Shown piece after piece: positions 21,249 through 23,877 of a stretch of DNA of 23,877 bases. The stretch spans positions 1 through 23,877 of the forward strand of contig BNUU01000027.1 of the NCBI GenBank assembly GCA_025997595.1, written 5' to 3'. Under the pieces are notes generated by a model that ran no database searches, was not told where the DNA came from, and saw nothing but the letters and a program-made list of their open reading frames with translations. The first letter of the stretch is position 1, and every line of letters begins with the position of its first letter. This DNA comes from Spirochaetia bacterium (GTDB lineage: Bacteria; Spirochaetota; Spirochaetia; Treponematales; Breznakiellaceae). The position numbers and the translations under genes are program-made.

Positions 21249-21289
21249 AAAAAAGCGGAACCCAGGGCAGAGCGGGGTTCCGTTTTTTT
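21249..21289. terminator. Bidirectional terminator between flgM and the transglutaminase gene
   Basis: Stem CGGAACCC (21256-21263) with GGGTTCCG (21275-21282), followed on the plus strand by seven T residues and preceded by six A residues that act as the T tract for the minus strand. It serves the two convergent genes. Confidence 0.9.
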
Positions 21290-21322
21290 ATGCCCACCTG
21301 GCGCCTGCGGCGCCCCTGAACT

Positions 21323-23877
21323 CTAATCATCAATAAACACCGCATCCCCCAGGGCCCGCACAAAGGCGCCGATATCCTTCCGCGAGGCAGAGGCCAGGGG
21401 GATGCTGCGCTGCAGCACCGTGGTTCCCCGGCCGCCATCGTAGAGTTTGCAGAGGACGTTCCAGCCGCCGGTTTGCCCCCGGGTCTGCATTTCCAGGGTG
21501 AGGGTGAACCGAGCGGGGCCTGGGGCTGCGCCTGCGCCGGCCCCGGGGGTGTCCGCAGCAACGCCGGTGTCCCGCAGCCCAGCCTTTCGCAGGGCCCGCG
21601 TGATGGGTTTCATGGCCCGTATTGCACGGGGGTCTGCGGGGCCTTCGGTATTAAACACAAACCCCAGATGTATGGGCAGGCTCAGGCCCTCCTGCCGCAG
21701 GGCGCCCCGGTTCAGGGCAAAGAGCTTTTCTACCGCATCCTGTTGAGCTGCGCCTTTGGTGCGGCGGGCCAGTTCGGTCCAGGCTTCACTGATCATGTCC
21801 CGTTCCCAGACAGGGTCAAAGTTTTCCAGGGCCGTTTCGGTCAAGGCCCGGTTTTTCAGGAGACGCCCTTCCTCAAAATCGTAGGAGGGTTCCGCTTCGG
21901 GAATGAGGGAGGTCTCGAATTCACGGGCCTGCCGGAGGTAGGTCAGAGCCCGGCGGGGATAGGGTTCAAAGGCGTGGTAATACTGGGTCAGGGCGTCCAG
22001 GTGCATGTTACCGTAGGAATCCGCGGAAAGGAGGCTGTACTTCTGGAAGAGCTTTTTATGAACCGCCTCCTTAAAGCCCCAGGAAAGCCGCCGGAAGGCG
22101 CCGCGTATTTTTTCGCCCGGACCGGACCAGGGGATAAAGGCTTCGGTATTTTTAAGGCCGCCGTAGGTCTTGTAAAGAATTTCGTGGATGTCCCGGCGGT
22201 AGCGCACGGGGTCGATGCCGTAGTTCAGCATCCAGGAAAGATCCCCCGCTTTGAGGCAGTCTTCGGCATAGAGCCGGGCCTCTTCCAGCCGGCCCGCTAT
22301 CTGATACACCTGGGCCAAATTCAGTTTGGAGAGGGGGGAGGTGTCGATTTCGTAGGCCGCCTCGTAATCCGCAAGGGTCTTCTTAAAATCCAGCTGCCGC
22401 AGGTACATTTCCCCCCGGGCAAGCCGGCCGGAGGCGCGGTTCTGGGCGTTGAGGGATGCGTTGGTCCGCTCAAGGGCAAGACTAAAATGGTAGAACCGGG
22501 TTTCCAGAATGGACAGGTTGTAATGGGCCACCGCCGTGAAGGTCCGGCTCTGGTGGGCCTCCCCGTCGGCAATCGCCGCGAGGTACCATTTCTTTCCCTC
22601 ATCATAACGGAACATATCAGAGTAGATAGTCCCCAGGGTCATGGCAAAATCCGAATCTTCCCCGAACCGTTCCATGGCGGCCTTGAGGAGCCGTTCCCCG
22701 TCGCTCTGGCGGTGAACCTTGTAGTACATCCATCCCAGGTTACCGATGGCTTCCCGGTTGTCAGGTTCGATCTCCAGGAGCCGTTCAAGGTAATCAACAG
22801 AAACAGTATCCCTGTTGAGGTAGCCCGCCGTCCGGGAAAGCCGGTAGAGCAGCCCCGGGTTCCGGGGCTCTATCTTTTCCGCCTTGCGGAATTCATCCCA
22901 GGCCATGCCGTAAAGCCCCCGGAAATAGTACAGGTTGCCCAGCGACCAGGGGAAACGGATGTCGGCGGGGTATGCTTCAATCCCCTCGTTGTAGAGTTCG
23001 ATGGCCCGCTCCCAAAATTCGGCGTCCTCCGCATCCAGGGCGCGGTCGAAAAGGGCATCCGCCCCGGTAAACGCTTGATCCTGCGCGATCACAGCATCGC
23101 TGTTGAGAGAGAGCAGTAACGCTGCGAGCAGGATGAGGCCGACTCCGCCAATTCCGCCGTTTGCGCCGCCATTTTTGCGGACCGGCTTGAGCGCCATCGC
23201 CAAAGGCGGTAAAGCCCAGGCGAGAAAGCGGCGGCCCGCAGACACCCGCTGTTGATAGATCGCAGTAAAACTGCGATACCCTTCCCGCAGAAGATTGAGA
23301 TCCTCCTGGGAATATCCTTGAGCGAACCGGGCGGCGGACATTCCCTGATACAGGGTGTAGGTCCCGGTGAAAGGCGCGTCCATCTTTTGCGCCCATTCGG
23401 CTTCGCTCTCGAAGGGATGCCGCCGGTACCCCGCAAGGGCAAGCCGCCGTTTGATGTGGGCCCAGAGACGCACCGCTTTTTTCCGGGGCCTGCGGCTGAG
23501 GCGGAAAACAAAAAGATGACCGCAGCGGATCAGCAGCCAGATGACGCCAATCACAAGGAGCGCGATAGGCCACCAGTTTCTGCGGAGGAAACGCTGAATG
23601 GAATTTGCCAGGGATTTGAGGTTTGATGCGGCGGCGTTTTCTTCCATTCCTTCCTTCGGATTAAGCCGGGAATGGTTGTCCAGAATTTCCTTCATCAACC
23701 GTTCAAAAAGTTCCGGGGGCACCCCGGAGGAGAAACGGAAGTCCTCGCCCTCCGCAAGATTTTCCGTGGTGGGATCGTATTCGATCCAGCCGTAGCCGGG
23801 ATAAAAAACTTCTACCCAGGCGTGGGCCATGTCGGAACGCACCGGGTAATAATCAAAGGTGTTGGTTTCAGGATCGA
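21323..23877 (-). CDS. Transglutaminase-domain/TPR membrane protein (partial, N-terminus missing)
   Basis: About 850 residues visible; the frame is still open at the window edge. It begins within a transglutaminase core: NTFDYYPVRSDMAHAWVEVF and YGWIEYDPT, with the catalytic His (AHAWVEV) and Asp (YDPT); the Cys is outside. Then follow a membrane helix (WWPIALLVIGVIWLLIRCGH), a cytoplasmic DUF4129-like segment (YRRHPFESEAEWAQKM), a second hydrophobic segment that looks like a signal peptide (GVGLILLAALLLSLNSDAVIAQ) and a long array of TPR units (for example FWERAIELYNEGIEAYPADI). The last ~150 residues have no repeat signature. In treponemes such genes go with MoxR/DUF58/SpoIIM/RDD-type genes; the partners may lie beyond this edge. 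A terminator follows its stop. Confidence 0.85.
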   Translation of the reverse strand, partial: DPETNTFDYYPVRSDMAHAWVEVFYPGYGWIEYDPTTENLAEGEDFRFSSGVPPELFERLMKEILDNHSRLNPKEGMEENAAASNLKSLANSIQRFLRRNWWPIALLVIGVIWLLIRCGHLFVFRLSRRPRKKAVRLWAHIKRRLALAGYRRHPFESEAEWAQKMDAPFTGTYTLYQGMSAARFAQGYSQEDLNLLREGYRSFTAIYQQRVSAGRRFLAWALPPLAMALKPVRKNGGANGGIGGVGLILLAALLLSLNSDAVIAQDQAFTGADALFDRALDAEDAEFWERAIELYNEGIEAYPADIRFPWSLGNLYYFRGLYGMAWDEFRKAEKIEPRNPGLLYRLSRTAGYLNRDTVSVDYLERLLEIEPDNREAIGNLGWMYYKVHRQSDGERLLKAAMERFGEDSDFAMTLGTIYSDMFRYDEGKKWYLAAIADGEAHQSRTFTAVAHYNLSILETRFYHFSLALERTNASLNAQNRASGRLARGEMYLRQLDFKKTLADYEAAYEIDTSPLSKLNLAQVYQIAGRLEEARLYAEDCLKAGDLSWMLNYGIDPVRYRRDIHEILYKTYGGLKNTEAFIPWSGPGEKIRGAFRRLSWGFKEAVHKKLFQKYSLLSADSYGNMHLDALTQYYHAFEPYPRRALTYLRQAREFETSLIPEAEPSYDFEEGRLLKNRALTETALENFDPVWERDMISEAWTELARRTKGAAQQDAVEKLFALNRGALRQEGLSLPIHLGFVFNTEGPADPRAIRAMKPITRALRKAGLRDTGVAADTPGAGAGAAPGPARFTLTLEMQTRGQTGGWNVLCKLYDGGRGTTVLQRSIPLASASRKDIGAFVRALGDAVFIDD

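Noticed and set aside
21473..23119. 548-codon plus-strand open frame
   Set aside because: It is the antisense of the TPR region, which carries the repeat periodicity on the minus strand; the plus-strand translation has no domain pattern.

Overview
The window reads as chromosome of a spirochaete, most likely a Treponema of the moderately GC-rich, insect-gut type. The evidence is a tandem pair of 286-residue FlaB flagellins (the core proteins of spirochaete periplasmic flagella), a FlgM anti-sigma factor, sigma-28 promoters, and many lipoproteins with relaxed spirochaete-style lipoboxes. Species assignment is inference. I see no phage, insertion sequence, CRISPR array or rRNA operon.

Layout. 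1-1600 (minus): operon DUF5362-like protein > RDD protein > SpoIIM-like protein (cut by the window edge). 1692-1764: tRNA-Thr(CGT), followed 7 nt later by copy A of a 170-bp self-complementary repeat. 1944-5039 (minus): operon ctp (C-terminal processing protease) > rsmE > WecG/TagA-type glycosyltransferase. 5300-5977 (plus): NarL-type response regulator with an atypical receiver. 6052-8376 (minus): two flaB genes, each with its own sigma-28 promoter and terminator; the upstream one has a ~270-nt leader full of hairpins. 8388-8559: copy B of the repeat, in opposite orientation to copy A. 8641-10190 (minus): two lipoprotein genes. 10480-13244 (minus): operon DUF362 lipoprotein > YraQ/ArsP-type permease > short-chain dehydrogenase. 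13339-15055: Uma2-family nuclease (plus) convergent with a zinc aminopeptidase lipoprotein (minus). 15101-16618: a small graveyard holding a 5'-truncated AlbA-type ATP-binding protein gene and a broken Phd/YefM antitoxin gene. 16770-19514 (minus): a visibly AT-rich gene for a glycoside hydrolase family 3-like protein with a coiled coil and C-terminal membrane segments. 19613-20131 (minus): membrane protein with paired zinc ribbons. 20186-20866 (plus): rsmI. 20919-21206 (plus): flgM under a near-perfect sigma-28 promoter. 21323-end (minus): transglutaminase/TPR fusion protein, cut by the window edge.

How the parts fit. The motility genes form a closed loop: sigma-28 promoters drive both flaB genes and flgM, whose product inhibits sigma-28. 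RsmE and RsmI modify 16S rRNA. Several housekeeping genes (ctp, the Uma2 gene, the aminopeptidase gene, rsmI) have a -10 box 6-8 nt before the start codon and no usable Shine-Dalgarno, which suggests leaderless mRNAs.

The most interesting signal is the ~170-bp repeat. Two copies differ in sequence but keep base pairing through about eight compensated changes, and all the G-U wobbles fit only one strand. It looks like a structured RNA element rather than a plain DNA palindrome. All computations were done by eye; no database search was possible.
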